Assembly (NCBI RefSeq): GCF_014208045.1
Contig: NZ_JACHML010000001.1
Span: forward strand, 558,001-622,000
Reading direction: 5' to 3'
Origin: Microbacterium thalassium
Lineage (GTDB): Bacteria; Actinomycetota; Actinomycetes; Actinomycetales; Microbacteriaceae
Length of the DNA stretch: 64,000 nt
Shown here: piece after piece, positions 1 through 8,401 of the stretch
Position numbering within the stretch: the first letter of the stretch is position 1
Layout: every line of letters begins with the position of its first letter
The notes under the pieces: model-generated
The model's database searches: none
What the model saw: only the letters and a program-made list of their open reading frames with translations
Told to the model about the DNA's origin: nothing
Position numbers and translations under genes: made by a program

Positions 1-55
1 GTGGTGCGGGCCGCTGGCGGACCGTCGTGGTTCGTGAGTGGCGCGGATCTGACGG

Positions 56-61
56 CAGAAT
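56..61 (+). promoter_or_regulatory. Candidate leaderless -10 box of the GNAT gene
   Basis: CAGAAT ends exactly six bases before the ATG at 68. This is the same geometry as the stronger TANNNT boxes elsewhere in the window. Only positions 2 and 6 of the hexamer fit the consensus, and no -35 box is clear, so this is weak on its own. Confidence 0.35.
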
Positions 62-67
62 CGGGGG

Positions 68-754
68 ATGACCTCTCAGCGCCTTGTCGATCTGTGGCCC
101 GCTGCGGGGGTTCGGGTGCGTGCGGGAGACCTCGAGATGCGTTGGATCGACGATGACCTCGCCGTCGATCTCGCGCTGCTCGCGGGGAAGGGCGTTCACG
201 ATGAGGGAACGATGCCGTTCAACTACCCATGGACGCGTGGAACCGGGCGCGAGGTCGCTCGGAGCGTCCTGACCTATCAATGGGGCGCCCGCCCCAGCGT
301 GAGTGCTGACCGGCTCGTTCTCGAACTGGGGGTCCTCATCGGCGGCGAGCCGGTTGGCATTCAAAGCGCGTCGGGCGAAGGCTGGTCGGTGCTGCGTGAG
401 GTCGAGACAGGCTCGTGGCTGGGTCGCGCGCACCAGGGGAAGGGCATCGGCCGCCGCATGCGGGCACTGATGCTGCACTTCTGCTTCGAGGCGTTGCATG
501 CCGAGCACGTCGTGTCCGCAGCGTTCGAGGACAACGTCGCGTCGAACGCTGTCTCGCGGCGCACCGGCTATGCCACCGACGGGGTGCAGCGAGTCGAACG
601 TGAAGGAGTCGCCGCTACCCAGACGCGGTACCGGATGGACCGGGACCGCTGGCTCGAGGTACGAGACCAGAACCAGAACATCATCGACGAGAACATCGAG
701 GTGGTCGGCGTCGAAGCCCTGCTGGCAGACCTGGAGAACGCAGACCCCACCTAG
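68..754 (+). CDS. GNAT-family N-acetyltransferase
   Basis: A 228-residue protein of the Gcn5-related acetyltransferase fold, closest in look to RimJ/RimL-type enzymes that move an acetyl group from acetyl-CoA to a protein or small-molecule amine. The pyrophosphate-binding loop is visible as QGKGIG at residues 123-128, followed by the motif B-like stretch with DNVASN and GY near residues 155-168. The N-terminal third is less typical and the acceptor cannot be predicted. The acidic C-terminal tail (from about residue 195) extends beyond the catalytic domain. The gene stands alone, with about 250 bases of non-coding DNA after it. The family call is secure and the substrate is unknown. Confidence 0.85.
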   Translation: MTSQRLVDLWPAAGVRVRAGDLEMRWIDDDLAVDLALLAGKGVHDEGTMPFNYPWTRGTGREVARSVLTYQWGARPSVSADRLVLELGVLIGGEPVGIQSASGEGWSVLREVETGSWLGRAHQGKGIGRRMRALMLHFCFEALHAEHVVSAAFEDNVASNAVSRRTGYATDGVQRVEREGVAATQTRYRMDRDRWLEVRDQNQNIIDENIEVVGVEALLADLENADPT

Positions 755-1001
755 AGCCCCAGCGATCACACGATCCACATGCGGCAGCGGGCGAGAGCGG
801 GAGGTGGCGGGCGGGGTGGGAGGCGCTCAATTGAGGTCCCTTCCAGGCTTAGCCAAGCCCAGCAAGGTGTCATTGATCGTGCCGCAGACTCGAGCGTCTT
901 GCCATGGAGTGACGGAACATCACTTCGCCTAGCGCCGCTACGCTGTTGCCCGCAGTACACCTGGACGATTCGCGCGGAAGCGACTTCCCGGAGGTGGCGA
1001 A

Positions 1002-1469
1002 GTGGACCTCGATGCCTGGCAGCCGATCCTCATCGCGCTCGCGGTGCCGACCCTATCCTTGCTCACTGCCATCCTGACAAAAGATCGGGACCCAGCGATA
1101 TATAGGCGGCTACGCCACAGCAGCGCTGCTCTCAAGGATGCTCCCGAGGGGTCGGCCGCGAGGTCAGAACTCGACCTGCTGGTTGTCGCGCAGGCCGCGA
1201 AGCTCAGGTCGCGCGAGGAGTCTCGGCCGCGCCAGATCAAGTGGTGGGACTTGTTCTTCGCTATCGCGGTCTTCCTCGTCTTTGCTGCCGTGATGTGGGG
1301 CATGATTGCGTGGACCCTGGCCACCTGGGGCACTCCATGGGCCTGGCTCACTACACCCGCCACCGTGGTCATTGGAGCGGTTGGAATCTTCTTCAGCTCT
1401 GCCTTCTTCGGTGGCGTGACAACCCCACGCGAGGATCCGAGAGCCAGGAAGACTAGCGCGCAACCCTAG
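1002..1469 (+). CDS. Small two-helix membrane protein, unknown
   Basis: A 155-residue protein not assigned to a family. Residues 8-26 form one hydrophobic segment; two more (about 86-110 and 118-138) form a hairpin, separated from the first by a charged stretch rich in Arg, Glu and Lys. This suggests an inner-membrane protein with a cytoplasmic charged loop. The GTG at 1002 is chosen because a strong ribosome site (GGAGGTGG, about 990-997) precedes it. It is one of several orphan genes in the left, accessory-looking part of the window. Confidence 0.6.
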   Translation: MDLDAWQPILIALAVPTLSLLTAILTKDRDPAIYRRLRHSSAALKDAPEGSAARSELDLLVVAQAAKLRSREESRPRQIKWWDLFFAIAVFLVFAAVMWGMIAWTLATWGTPWAWLTTPATVVIGAVGIFFSSAFFGGVTTPREDPRARKTSAQP

Positions 1470-1631
1470 GGCCACCGCGACGTTCGAAGCCACACCACCT
1501 ACTACGAGTCGCGTCGATCCGCTTGCGGGCAGTGCGCGAGAGCGGAGGGTCGCGTGCGGACTCCTCGGCGTTCGATGAGGGGTCGTCAATGAGTCTTCGG
1601 TCAGTAGCGGCGTCACGGGATGCAGCGCCGG

Positions 1632-1637
1632 TAGGCT
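1632..1637 (+). promoter_or_regulatory. Leaderless -10 box of the 117-residue protein gene
   Basis: TAGGCT fits TANNNT and is separated by exactly six bases from the ATG at 1644, with no ribosome binding site. This supports the chosen start. Confidence 0.5.
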
Positions 1638-1643
1638 CCCCGC

Positions 1644-1997
1644 ATGACTCACGAGAATCTCCGCACAGGGCTCGCCGCCGCCGCTGCCATGTATCCCGAG
1701 GGGTACAAGTTCTTCCGCAACCTTGGGGCGATTACTTCCACGCAGGAGATGCAGATGATCTTCGACCGGGCGGAAGACATCGCCGCGTGGCTCGATGCGA
1801 AGGAGCGGGGCGAGCATGTAACCGCGGCTCAGGTCGTTCGGGCGCGCACCGAGAAGGAATCGACCATCGAGCCCGGACAGTCCGAGCGCATTTTCGGCGA
1901 CAAGGACATGATGCTGAAGTACAGCCAGTGGCTCGACGAGCGTCGGCTGCGAGACAACACGAAGTCACGTCGCGCATTCCTCAGCGAACTGGGGTGA
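1644..1997 (+). CDS. Hypothetical protein
   Basis: A 117-residue soluble, helix-rich protein that I do not recognise. It has no signal peptide, membrane segment or catalytic motif. The sequence reads as continuous alpha-helices with an antitoxin-like size and charge, but there is no toxin partner beside it. The start is supported by a TAGGCT -10 box six bases upstream of the ATG. The next 280 bases downstream hold no gene. Confidence 0.55.
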   Translation: MTHENLRTGLAAAAAMYPEGYKFFRNLGAITSTQEMQMIFDRAEDIAAWLDAKERGEHVTAAQVVRARTEKESTIEPGQSERIFGDKDMMLKYSQWLDERRLRDNTKSRRAFLSELG

Positions 1998-1999
1998 GG

Positions 2000-2278
2000 A
2001 ACTGCTGACCGGTGCGTCTAGGTGGCGGATGGCAGTACACCCCCAGGTGACTGATCACGATCCTTGCGCGGCTCGCTGACCGCGACATCGCGATCCCCAA
2101 GCGGGTAGCGCTCTCAGACGGAGGTTGGGGTACGCGCTGAAAGCAGCGCGACAGAGGCGCCCTGTAGGCGACCGCGTGCTAGCGGCTTTGGGTCGGCTCC
2201 CGGAGGGACCAACGCAAGTGCTTGGTCCGAGCAAACCCGCCGGCTCGCGACCATCTGGCAGGCGGTGATCAACACGGC
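2000..2278. other. Gene-free stretch with a possible gene remnant
   Basis: No complete gene is seen. A short plus-strand reading frame around 2062-2139 ends in residues IPKRVALSDG and a stop, and looks coding-like. A similar fragment (IPNRAMRLSDG) occurs at about 8265-8300, also outside any gene. Both could be decayed pieces of a small DNA-binding protein, but this is weak. Confidence 0.2.
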
Positions 2279-3793
2279 CTAGGAACACCACTCCCCATAG
2301 AGGAAGTCCGTGCCGACCGCGATCTGTGTGACACGATCATTGAATGTCTCGATGAGAATATTCACTCCGCGATCGGGGTAGGACCAGAACAGACTGGCAG
2401 GACCGCCGAGAGGATCACCGTACCCGTCGTCGTTGATCCCCGCCGCGCGAAGCTCCGCTGACGAGCTGCCTAGGCTGATTCCGTTCGCGAGCATGGGCGC
2501 ATCCGCGCCGAAAATCGGCGCGCCAGCATCGTCGAATTTCGATCGGACGATGAGCAGGTCGTACCGTCCCGAACTCGTACCTTGATCCCACACGAACATG
2601 TTCCAGGTGTCGTGCTTGGTGCCGATCGGTTCAGCCTTCTGCACCCAGTAACACACGTCGAGGTAGTCGATGTCGAGGTTCTCGCGCAGTTCGTCCAAGG
2701 TCGAGTTTCGCTGTACTGGGCCAATGCCATCACCAGTAATGACCCATCGATTCGCGGCGGCGGCCCAGTCCTTGAGATAGCCAGCAACGGCTGACAGCGC
2801 CTCCGGATTCGTCTTGATCTTCGTGTGACCGCAGGAGGCCTGCGAGCCTAACGCAGCGAGGACGGCGATGGCGTTCTTGTCGGCGGTAATGGTCGGCGAC
2901 CCGCTCTGAATGAGGTTGAATGTCTCGCCCGTCCACCATCGATAGGATGCGGTGCTCGCTGAACCGATGCCGGAGAACAGGGTCGAGGCGGTGGCAACCG
3001 CGGGTCCCCAGCCATAGTCGCATCGCACGACGTAGGAGCCTTCGACTGCGTTCGTGGGCGCAGTGTCGAGCGACCTGGCATATCCAACCTGCGAATCGAG
3101 CCAGACGATCCCGTCGCTCATGATGTCCACCTCTTGGCGACCGGTCATGAAGTAGGTGCGCGTGAGCGTTGCGTTGCCGGCGACCTGCGCGATGGGGACG
3201 TTGTCCGCGAGTGCCGGCGGGTAGCCGCAGCCTGAGGGAAGCGCGCCAGGGTGGTGGAGTGCGAGGCACTTGGCGGCATCCCCACCGCCCGTCCAGTTCT
3301 GTGACGCCTGGTAGAACTGCCCCAGCATGCTGGCGCCCCATGGTGAGCCAGCGTGAGGGGTGTCGATGGTCACCACTCCTCCCACCACGTCAGCGTCCTC
3401 GCTGTTCGGCTCGAAGCTGAACCGAGCCATGAGGCCGCCCATCGAGTGACCCGCGAAATAGATGCTCGGTACTGTCTTGCCAGTCAAGGTCTGCGCATTT
3501 CGCGCGTAGAGCCGGAGGCAATCGATGACGGTTGAGGAGGAGGGCCACAGCGTGTTCAGCGCCTTGTAGTCAAAGGTCACCACCCGCCAGTCCGAACCGA
3601 GCGCGCTTTGAAGGATTGGCTCCGCGTCGGTCATCTCCGTGCCGAGCCAGCCATGGACGAGAACGGCGACGTTCTTGCCGGCCAGATTGCCTTGGGGCTG
3701 CGGACAACCCGACTCCGCGACAGCCGCTGGCGGGAGTCCCAGCATTGTCGACGTCATCGCCACCGCCGCAAGCAGGGCACCTATTCGCTTCAT
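2279..3793 (-). CDS. Secreted alpha/beta-hydrolase, lipase-like
   Basis: A 504-residue exported protein. Residues 1-26 are a Sec signal peptide (Lys-Arg, hydrophobic core, AVA-E cleavage region). The hydrolase part has an oxyanion HGW at 47-49 and the nucleophile elbow GHSMGG at 115-120 (Ser117), followed by TIDTPHAGS, which is typical of triacylglycerol lipases and related acyl hydrolases. The last roughly 160 residues are a separate domain of unknown role, possibly cell-wall or substrate binding. The start overlaps by 4 bp the stop of a membrane-anchored protein, so the two are co-transcribed. The substrate is probably a lipid or ester outside the cell; this is inferred from the fold. Confidence 0.8.
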   Translation of the reverse strand: MKRIGALLAAVAMTSTMLGLPPAAVAESGCPQPQGNLAGKNVAVLVHGWLGTEMTDAEPILQSALGSDWRVVTFDYKALNTLWPSSSTVIDCLRLYARNAQTLTGKTVPSIYFAGHSMGGLMARFSFEPNSEDADVVGGVVTIDTPHAGSPWGASMLGQFYQASQNWTGGGDAAKCLALHHPGALPSGCGYPPALADNVPIAQVAGNATLTRTYFMTGRQEVDIMSDGIVWLDSQVGYARSLDTAPTNAVEGSYVVRCDYGWGPAVATASTLFSGIGSASTASYRWWTGETFNLIQSGSPTITADKNAIAVLAALGSQASCGHTKIKTNPEALSAVAGYLKDWAAAANRWVITGDGIGPVQRNSTLDELRENLDIDYLDVCYWVQKAEPIGTKHDTWNMFVWDQGTSSGRYDLLIVRSKFDDAGAPIFGADAPMLANGISLGSSSAELRAAGINDDGYGDPLGGPASLFWSYPDRGVNILIETFNDRVTQIAVGTDFLYGEWCS

Positions 3794-4236
3794 TGCGTGC
3801 CTTCCTGCGTCGGCGCGGAGTCGATGAATATAAGTCCTTCCGGAGAGTCAGCGACTGTGACAAGCCATGTGGTGACTGAGCCGTCGTCTTGAGTGACTGT
3901 GGCTGGGACGATCCACGCGGCACCACTCTGGGTGGCGCCCCTGAATTCGAACGCGATCTGCAGAGTGGGAAACACGGTCTGGACATCATCAGGCACATCA
4001 GCGGGATCAAGACCGATGGCCTCGGCGAGCGTCGCCGGATCGCTCGAAGTGAGGCGCTGCGAAAGGTCGGCCAGTGTGTGCTCGTCGACACCCACCGCGG
4101 TCGGTGATGCCGATGTGGTCGGTATGGGTGCGGTTGCCGGCGCGGCACCCCAGGGGCGCAAGATGAGAACTGCGGCGAGCAGGCCAGCAGCAACCACGAC
4201 CACGGCGATTGACGCCACCCACGCACGACGAGTCAC
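3790..4236 (-). CDS. Membrane-anchored extracytoplasmic protein, unknown
   Basis: A 148-residue protein with a single N-terminal transmembrane segment (about residues 7-27), then a Thr/Ser/Pro/Ala linker and a small folded domain of about 100 residues expected outside the cytoplasm. It has no lipobox and no known catalytic motif. It is first in a two-gene operon with the secreted lipase-like hydrolase (4-bp overlap), so it may act as a helper, inhibitor or surface anchor for that enzyme; this is inference. A run of nine C residues lies just upstream of the GTG start. Confidence 0.6.
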   Translation of the reverse strand: MTRRAWVASIAVVVVAAGLLAAVLILRPWGAAPATAPIPTTSASPTAVGVDEHTLADLSQRLTSSDPATLAEAIGLDPADVPDDVQTVFPTLQIAFEFRGATQSGAAWIVPATVTQDDGSVTTWLVTVADSPEGLIFIDSAPTQEGTQ

Positions 4237-4471
4237 TCGCTACCCCCCCCCAGACGACGCATGACCGGAGCGCTGAGAGCCACGCGTACACGGACACTAT
4301 CGGAACGCAGAGGCGAGCGGAGCGTGTCTCGGCCGTCAATTCGCAATCGTTCGCGCCGCTGAGCTGGCGCGAGGAGGGCAGGCGACACGGACAGATCCGT
4401 ATTCGGGCATTGCCCGTTGATGGGGCGTCGCGTTCGGGTCGAGGCGTGCTCGATCGGGCGCGTTCAGCGGT

Positions 4472-5068
4472 TCACGCGTGCGGGCTGAGCGTGTCGAACG
4501 CCTGTCGGAGGTAGTCGGCCGGGGTCTGGCCGCTGTCGGTTCTCGCCCACGTGTTCATGGCGATGTCGAAGCAGGCAAGGGAGGCCTGGACGAGCGTTTC
4601 GGCGCGCAGTTCCCGGTTGTCGCCCTCGAGCCGCGCCGTCACGAGCGGGGTGAGCAGCTCCGCCCAGAGCAGGTGCTTCTCGAGGTTCCGTGCGCGCAGT
4701 GCCGGCGTGCTGCCGAGCACCCGCATGGCGCGTTTGCTCCGATTCTCATCGCGCGAGGGCGTCGCCAGCAGTGCTTCGTAGGCCGCGCCTAGCCCATCCC
4801 AGATCGGCTCGTCGGCGGGGCGGGCGGCGAACTGGTCCCTGACGAGCTCGCCCCACCCGGTCGGGTCAGCGATGACGGCATCTTCCTTGGCGGGGAAGTA
4901 TCGGTGGAAGCTCCGAGCGGACACCCCGACAGCGGTCGCGATCTGCTCCACGGTCACGTTGTCGAACCCGTGCTCGTCGAACAGGTCGACGGCAACGTCG
5001 GAGATCCGGGCGCGCACCGCGTCACGCGCGATCGCCCGCACGCCGACGCCAGGCTTCAGGTCACTCAC
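4472..5068 (-). CDS. TetR-family transcriptional regulator
   Basis: A DNA-binding repressor of about 198 residues. The N-terminal helix-turn-helix is clear: VTVEQIATAVGVSARSF followed by HRYFPAKEDAV, the usual TetR pattern. The C-terminal ligand domain is of the MftR/AcrR-like type. The frame is open to a GTG at 5089, but the GTG at 5068 is preferred: a TATGCT -10 box lies exactly six bases before it, and it gives a typical short N-terminus. It is divergent from an aldo/keto reductase gene, and a perfect 6-3-6 palindrome sits between them, so it probably represses that gene and itself. Confidence 0.88.
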   Translation of the reverse strand: MSDLKPGVGVRAIARDAVRARISDVAVDLFDEHGFDNVTVEQIATAVGVSARSFHRYFPAKEDAVIADPTGWGELVRDQFAARPADEPIWDGLGAAYEALLATPSRDENRSKRAMRVLGSTPALRARNLEKHLLWAELLTPLVTARLEGDNRELRAETLVQASLACFDIAMNTWARTDSGQTPADYLRQAFDTLSPHA

Positions 5069-5074
5069 ACAGCA

Positions 5075-5080
5075 AGCATA
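5075..5080 (-). promoter_or_regulatory. Leaderless -10 box of the tetR gene
   Basis: On the minus strand TATGCT is followed by six bases and then GTG (5068). No ribosome site is present. Confidence 0.5.
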
Positions 5081-5092
5081 CAGCGCCACTCG

Positions 5093-5107
5093 TGTCAGTG
5101 CCTGACA
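5093..5107. promoter_or_regulatory. TetR operator palindrome
   Basis: TGTCAG-TGC-CTGACA is a perfect inverted repeat with a three-base centre. It lies between the divergent tetR and reductase genes and covers the -35 side of the reductase promoter. A dimeric TetR bound here could repress both genes. Confidence 0.65.
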
Positions 5108-5116
5108 GAACAGGCG

Positions 5117-5122
5117 TATAGT
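5117..5122 (+). promoter_or_regulatory. -10 box of the aldo/keto reductase gene
   Basis: TATAGT with an 18-base spacer to TGTCAG (5093-5098), which may act as the -35 inside the operator. Transcription would begin near 5128, leaving a leader of about 25 bases that holds the AGAAGGGA ribosome site. Confidence 0.5.
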
Positions 5123-5152
5123 GTCATGCGTTCATTCGAGAAGGGAACCTTC

Positions 5153-6085
5153 ATGGATCAGCGCATCCTCGGCCAGCAGGGGCTGGCCGTCTCCGCCATC
5201 GGCTACGGCGCGATGGGCACCGCCGTCGGCTACGGACCCACCGACGACACCGAATCGATCGACGCGATCCGTCGCGCACACGACCTCGGCGTCACCCACT
5301 TCGACACCGCCGAGATGTACGGCTGGGGTGTCGGCGAGCATCTCCTCGGCCAGGCGCTCGCCCCGATCCGCGACCAGGTCACCATCGCCACCAAGTTCGG
5401 CTTCACGCCGTCGTACGCGCCGAACTCGCAGCCGGGCCACGTCCGCGAGGTCGTCGACAACAGTCTCCGCAACCTCGGCGTCGACCACATCGACGTGCTC
5501 TACCAGCACGTCCACGACCCGGCCGTCCCGGTCGAGGACGTCGTCGGAGTGATGGCGGAGTACGTGCAGGCCGGGAAGGTGAATTACCTGGGCCTGTCCA
5601 ACACCACCCCCGACAACGTGCGCCGCGCGCACGCGGTGCACCCGATCAGCGTGCTCCAGACCGAGTACTCGATCTTCGCCCGCCAGTCCGAGGCGTTCTT
5701 CCCCGTGCTGAACGAGCTCGGCATCGGGTTCGTCGCCTACTCGCCGCTGGCCCGCGGGTTCCTCAGCGGCGCCGTCCAGCCCCGCACCGCCTACGGCGAA
5801 TCCGACTTCCGCCAGCACATCCCGTGGTGGGCACCGGAGAACTACGACGCGAACGTCGAGATCGTGAACCAGCTCACCGAACTCGCCGCATCCAAGGGGG
5901 CGACGCTCGCGCAGCTGTCGATCGCGTGGCTCCTCGCGCAGAAGGATGACATCGTCCCGATCCCCGGCTCCCGCAACCCGAAGCGGGTCGCGCAGAACGT
6001 CGCCGCGGCAGACATCGTCCTCGCCGACGCCGACCTCGCGAAGATCAACGAGATCGCACCCCACGGCGGCATCGCCGGCCGCTGA
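5153..6085 (+). CDS. Aldo/keto reductase
   Basis: An NADPH-dependent oxidoreductase of 310 residues, the usual length for the AKR13/YakC-type group. The (alpha/beta)8 barrel signatures are complete: catalytic Asp51 and Tyr56 in DTAEMYG, Lys81 in TKFGF, His119 in YQHVHDP. The C-terminal cofactor site PIPGSRNPKR is also present. The reading frame is open further upstream, but the ATG at 5153 follows a good ribosome site (AGAAGGGA, about 5138-5145) and matches the family N-terminus. It is divergent from a TetR regulator with a palindrome between them, so it is probably induced by an aldehyde or other toxic carbonyl; the inducer is not known. Confidence 0.92.
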   Translation: MDQRILGQQGLAVSAIGYGAMGTAVGYGPTDDTESIDAIRRAHDLGVTHFDTAEMYGWGVGEHLLGQALAPIRDQVTIATKFGFTPSYAPNSQPGHVREVVDNSLRNLGVDHIDVLYQHVHDPAVPVEDVVGVMAEYVQAGKVNYLGLSNTTPDNVRRAHAVHPISVLQTEYSIFARQSEAFFPVLNELGIGFVAYSPLARGFLSGAVQPRTAYGESDFRQHIPWWAPENYDANVEIVNQLTELAASKGATLAQLSIAWLLAQKDDIVPIPGSRNPKRVAQNVAAADIVLADADLAKINEIAPHGGIAGR

Positions 6086-6201
6086 CGCACAGGAGACAGG
6101 AACGCGGCGCGCGATGGCACGAGACCACCGCGCGCCGCGACGCTTGAGCCGTCCGGATCCCTCATCGGGCAGTCGGAGGTGTGGTGCGCGAGTATGAAGG
6201 G

Positions 6202-6879
6202 GTGACCTCGTACCAGCGACCGTTGATCGACGCCCCGGTGTTCCGTGGCATCGATGGTGAGGTCATCGACTACGGGAATCGCTGGGAAGGGTCGCCACCC
6301 GAAGACACGTATTCGGTGGACACCCATCCCGAGCGATTCGCGCCACTTCACACCGTCGCCCTAGCCCTCATTGACCATCTTGGTGACACGTATGACGTCG
6401 CGCTCGTCGAGGGTGACGACGCGGTCGCGGATCTGCTCCACCCCGCAAGTGATGTGATCCGTGCGGTGAGGATCCAGCCGACCGACCCGGCGTGCGCTGC
6501 GGTGACGATCGTGTTCACGAAGTACCCCGGGATATTCATGCACGCCGGCCTGTTGCATGACTTCCATTACCCGGTGTGCGGCTGCGACGCCTGCGACTCC
6601 ACCTGGGATGCCGAAGCCGATGCGCTGGAGCAGCAACTGCTGGCGGTCGCCAGCGGCAACTACAGCGAACGCATCGACCGCGGGCCTCGACCCTGGATCG
6701 AGCACAAGTTCACCTACCCCGGCCAAGGCTGGCAAGGTGGGCGGGGTCGCGCACGAGATATCTCCGCTGAGCGTGTGAAGCGGGCCAAGCCCGTCCTTCG
6801 GAACCTTCCCGGCGGCGTATGGGCAGCATGGCCGAAAGCGAACTCCGACAGTGACCACGGTCGCGAAGTCTGGCGCTGA
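6202..6879 (+). CDS. DUF6226 family protein
   Basis: A 225-residue cytoplasmic protein resembling the actinobacterial DUF6226 family, of unknown function. Diagnostic features are an N-terminal RP...VFR segment, DYGNRW, PEDTYSV and HPERFAPL in the first 60 residues, and a CGCDACDSTW motif in the second half with three closely spaced cysteines that might bind a metal. The frame is open from 6181, but the GTG at 6202 gives the family-like N-terminus and lies six bases after a GAGTAT box. The gene stands alone. Confidence 0.75.
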   Translation: MTSYQRPLIDAPVFRGIDGEVIDYGNRWEGSPPEDTYSVDTHPERFAPLHTVALALIDHLGDTYDVALVEGDDAVADLLHPASDVIRAVRIQPTDPACAAVTIVFTKYPGIFMHAGLLHDFHYPVCGCDACDSTWDAEADALEQQLLAVASGNYSERIDRGPRPWIEHKFTYPGQGWQGGRGRARDISAERVKRAKPVLRNLPGGVWAAWPKANSDSDHGREVWR

Positions 6880-7082
6880 ACCGCGACGATCCCCATGCGG
6901 GCGATGCGCGGCAGACGTACCTGGCGTGCCGGCGTGTTGGCGCGCGATTAGGGTTCCCCTCGCGAACAACGCGATAGTCGCTGGCCCGCACGGCCGTGAG
7001 TGAGGTTTGGGGCTCTTCCCCTTGGATCTGAGCGGCTCGAAGCTGCCGGGAATCGCGTGGACATCAGCTCGCCCGGCGCTGC
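6880..7082. other. Gene-free stretch
   Basis: About 200 bases between the DUF6226 gene and the endonuclease gene. No gene, strong hairpin or clear promoter is seen. Confidence 0.4.
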
Positions 7083-8183
7083 TTGCCTGCACCTGCGTCG
7101 GGCTCACCTGTGCCTGCTTCGCCAGTCAGGCTCCCGCGCGACCACATTGAGGAAGTCAGCCTCCCAGCCATCGCTGATAGGTTCCCCTCTGTGTGGCCAA
7201 AGAACATCGCGCGGGCTCGGAAAGAGGCAGCGTTCTGGGAGTGGGGGGAGGACGAGAGCGTCTTCGATATGCCCCTAGTCTGGGCCCAGGATCGCGGACT
7301 CAACGTGGAGACATGGGCGGACTTCGATGACGCTGTCGGTCTGTTTGCCGAGAGCGACGAGGGAATCCTGATGATTCGCAAGGGCCGCGGGTTCCGGATG
7401 GTTCGCGGCCATCTGGTCGACGGCAACTACGCCGTCGAGGTGAAGCGGGAGTACGACAGCGCTCTGAGCGACGTGTCCTCTCCGGACGCGCCGCGTCGCG
7501 TCCCATTCCGCTTTCGCCCCCTGCCCCCAGCTGAGACTCTCCTTCCCGATTGGACCGAGGACACCGAATGCTGTGTCTTCACGCCAGCGCAGACGGCAGC
7601 TATCGCACGGATGTGGATGGTCCACGAGGAGTTGCCCGACTCGGCGATCGCCCGCCCCATGGCGAAGACTCACGCAGATATTGACGCATCTCTCGCGAGT
7701 CGGCAGGACGAACCGGAAGTGGAGGAAGAACCGGACCCTGAGCGTGAGGCAGAAGAGCGCCGCGCCCGTCGGCGGAGGCTTGGGCTCGATGCTCGGGAGC
7801 CTCGACCTGAGCCGCTCCCATTCGGCGTCAATGACCATGGAGCCGAGCTGCTCGTGCGGGACTGGATGCGCCACCTCGGCGCATCTGATGCGCAGCTGAC
7901 CCAAGCGGGAAAGGACGGCGGCATTGATGTAATTAGCCGCCGGTACGCTGCACAGGTCAAGAACTATCGGGGAAAGGTCGTTGCCCCCGAGGTTCGGGAG
8001 CTGTACGGCGTAGCCGTGCGTCTAGACCTCGCGGCAATCTTCTTCACGAGTGGGAAGTACACCGCCGATGCAATCGCATTCGCCGACGCCGTCGAAATGG
8101 CCCTGTTCGTATACGACGCCGAAGCAGGATCCTTGCATGCGGCGAACGGACCGGCGATAGACCGCATCGACGCTGGACTGTGA
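7083..8183 (+). CDS. Mrr-type restriction endonuclease with unknown N-terminal domain
   Basis: A 366-residue protein. Residues about 248-345 are a PD-(D/E)XK nuclease of the Mrr_cat/restriction endonuclease type: Glu255, Asp282 in DGGID and Gln291/Lys293 in AQVKNY form the metal site. Residues 208-235 are a highly charged Glu/Arg linker. The N-terminal 200 residues look like a separate folded domain that I do not recognise, possibly sensing modified DNA as in type IV enzymes or acting in another defence role. The TTG start at 7083 is uncertain; codon use inside the first 20 residues is poor and translation may begin later. It lies next to the large restriction/defence operon, which supports a defence function. 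Confidence 0.75.
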   Translation: MPAPASGSPVPASPVRLPRDHIEEVSLPAIADRFPSVWPKNIARARKEAAFWEWGEDESVFDMPLVWAQDRGLNVETWADFDDAVGLFAESDEGILMIRKGRGFRMVRGHLVDGNYAVEVKREYDSALSDVSSPDAPRRVPFRFRPLPPAETLLPDWTEDTECCVFTPAQTAAIARMWMVHEELPDSAIARPMAKTHADIDASLASRQDEPEVEEEPDPEREAEERRARRRRLGLDAREPRPEPLPFGVNDHGAELLVRDWMRHLGASDAQLTQAGKDGGIDVISRRYAAQVKNYRGKVVAPEVRELYGVAVRLDLAAIFFTSGKYTADAIAFADAVEMALFVYDAEAGSLHAANGPAIDRIDAGL

Positions 8184-8401
8184 TCGCACCGTCGGACCCA
8201 CACATGCCGCGTCTCGTAGTCGGGGCGGGGAGGTCGGTGAGGCCGCAATGTCGCGAAGTTAGATCTGATCCCCAACCGGGCAATGCGATTGTCAGACGGG
8301 GCACCTCCCGAAGGAAACCGGCCGGTGCGTCCCGCCGACTCCGCACCCAGCGGGCCGATTGACGCCATCGATGACTTGATATGCCGCCGTGCGTGTGGCG
8401 C
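8184..8401. other. Convergent intergenic stretch
   Basis: About 220 bases between the 3' ends of two convergent genes. It holds a fragment (about 8265-8300) similar at protein level to one near 2090-2124, and no clear terminator hairpin. Confidence 0.3.

Noticed and set aside
1523..2008. A 161-residue frame overlapping the 117-residue gene
   Set aside because: Out-of-frame, Arg/Ser-rich, without a promoter; the 117-residue frame has the -10 box and better codon use.
4904..5152. Extended N-terminus of the aldo/keto reductase
   Set aside because: It would run through the operator and antisense to tetR; the ribosome site and family alignment place the start at 5153.
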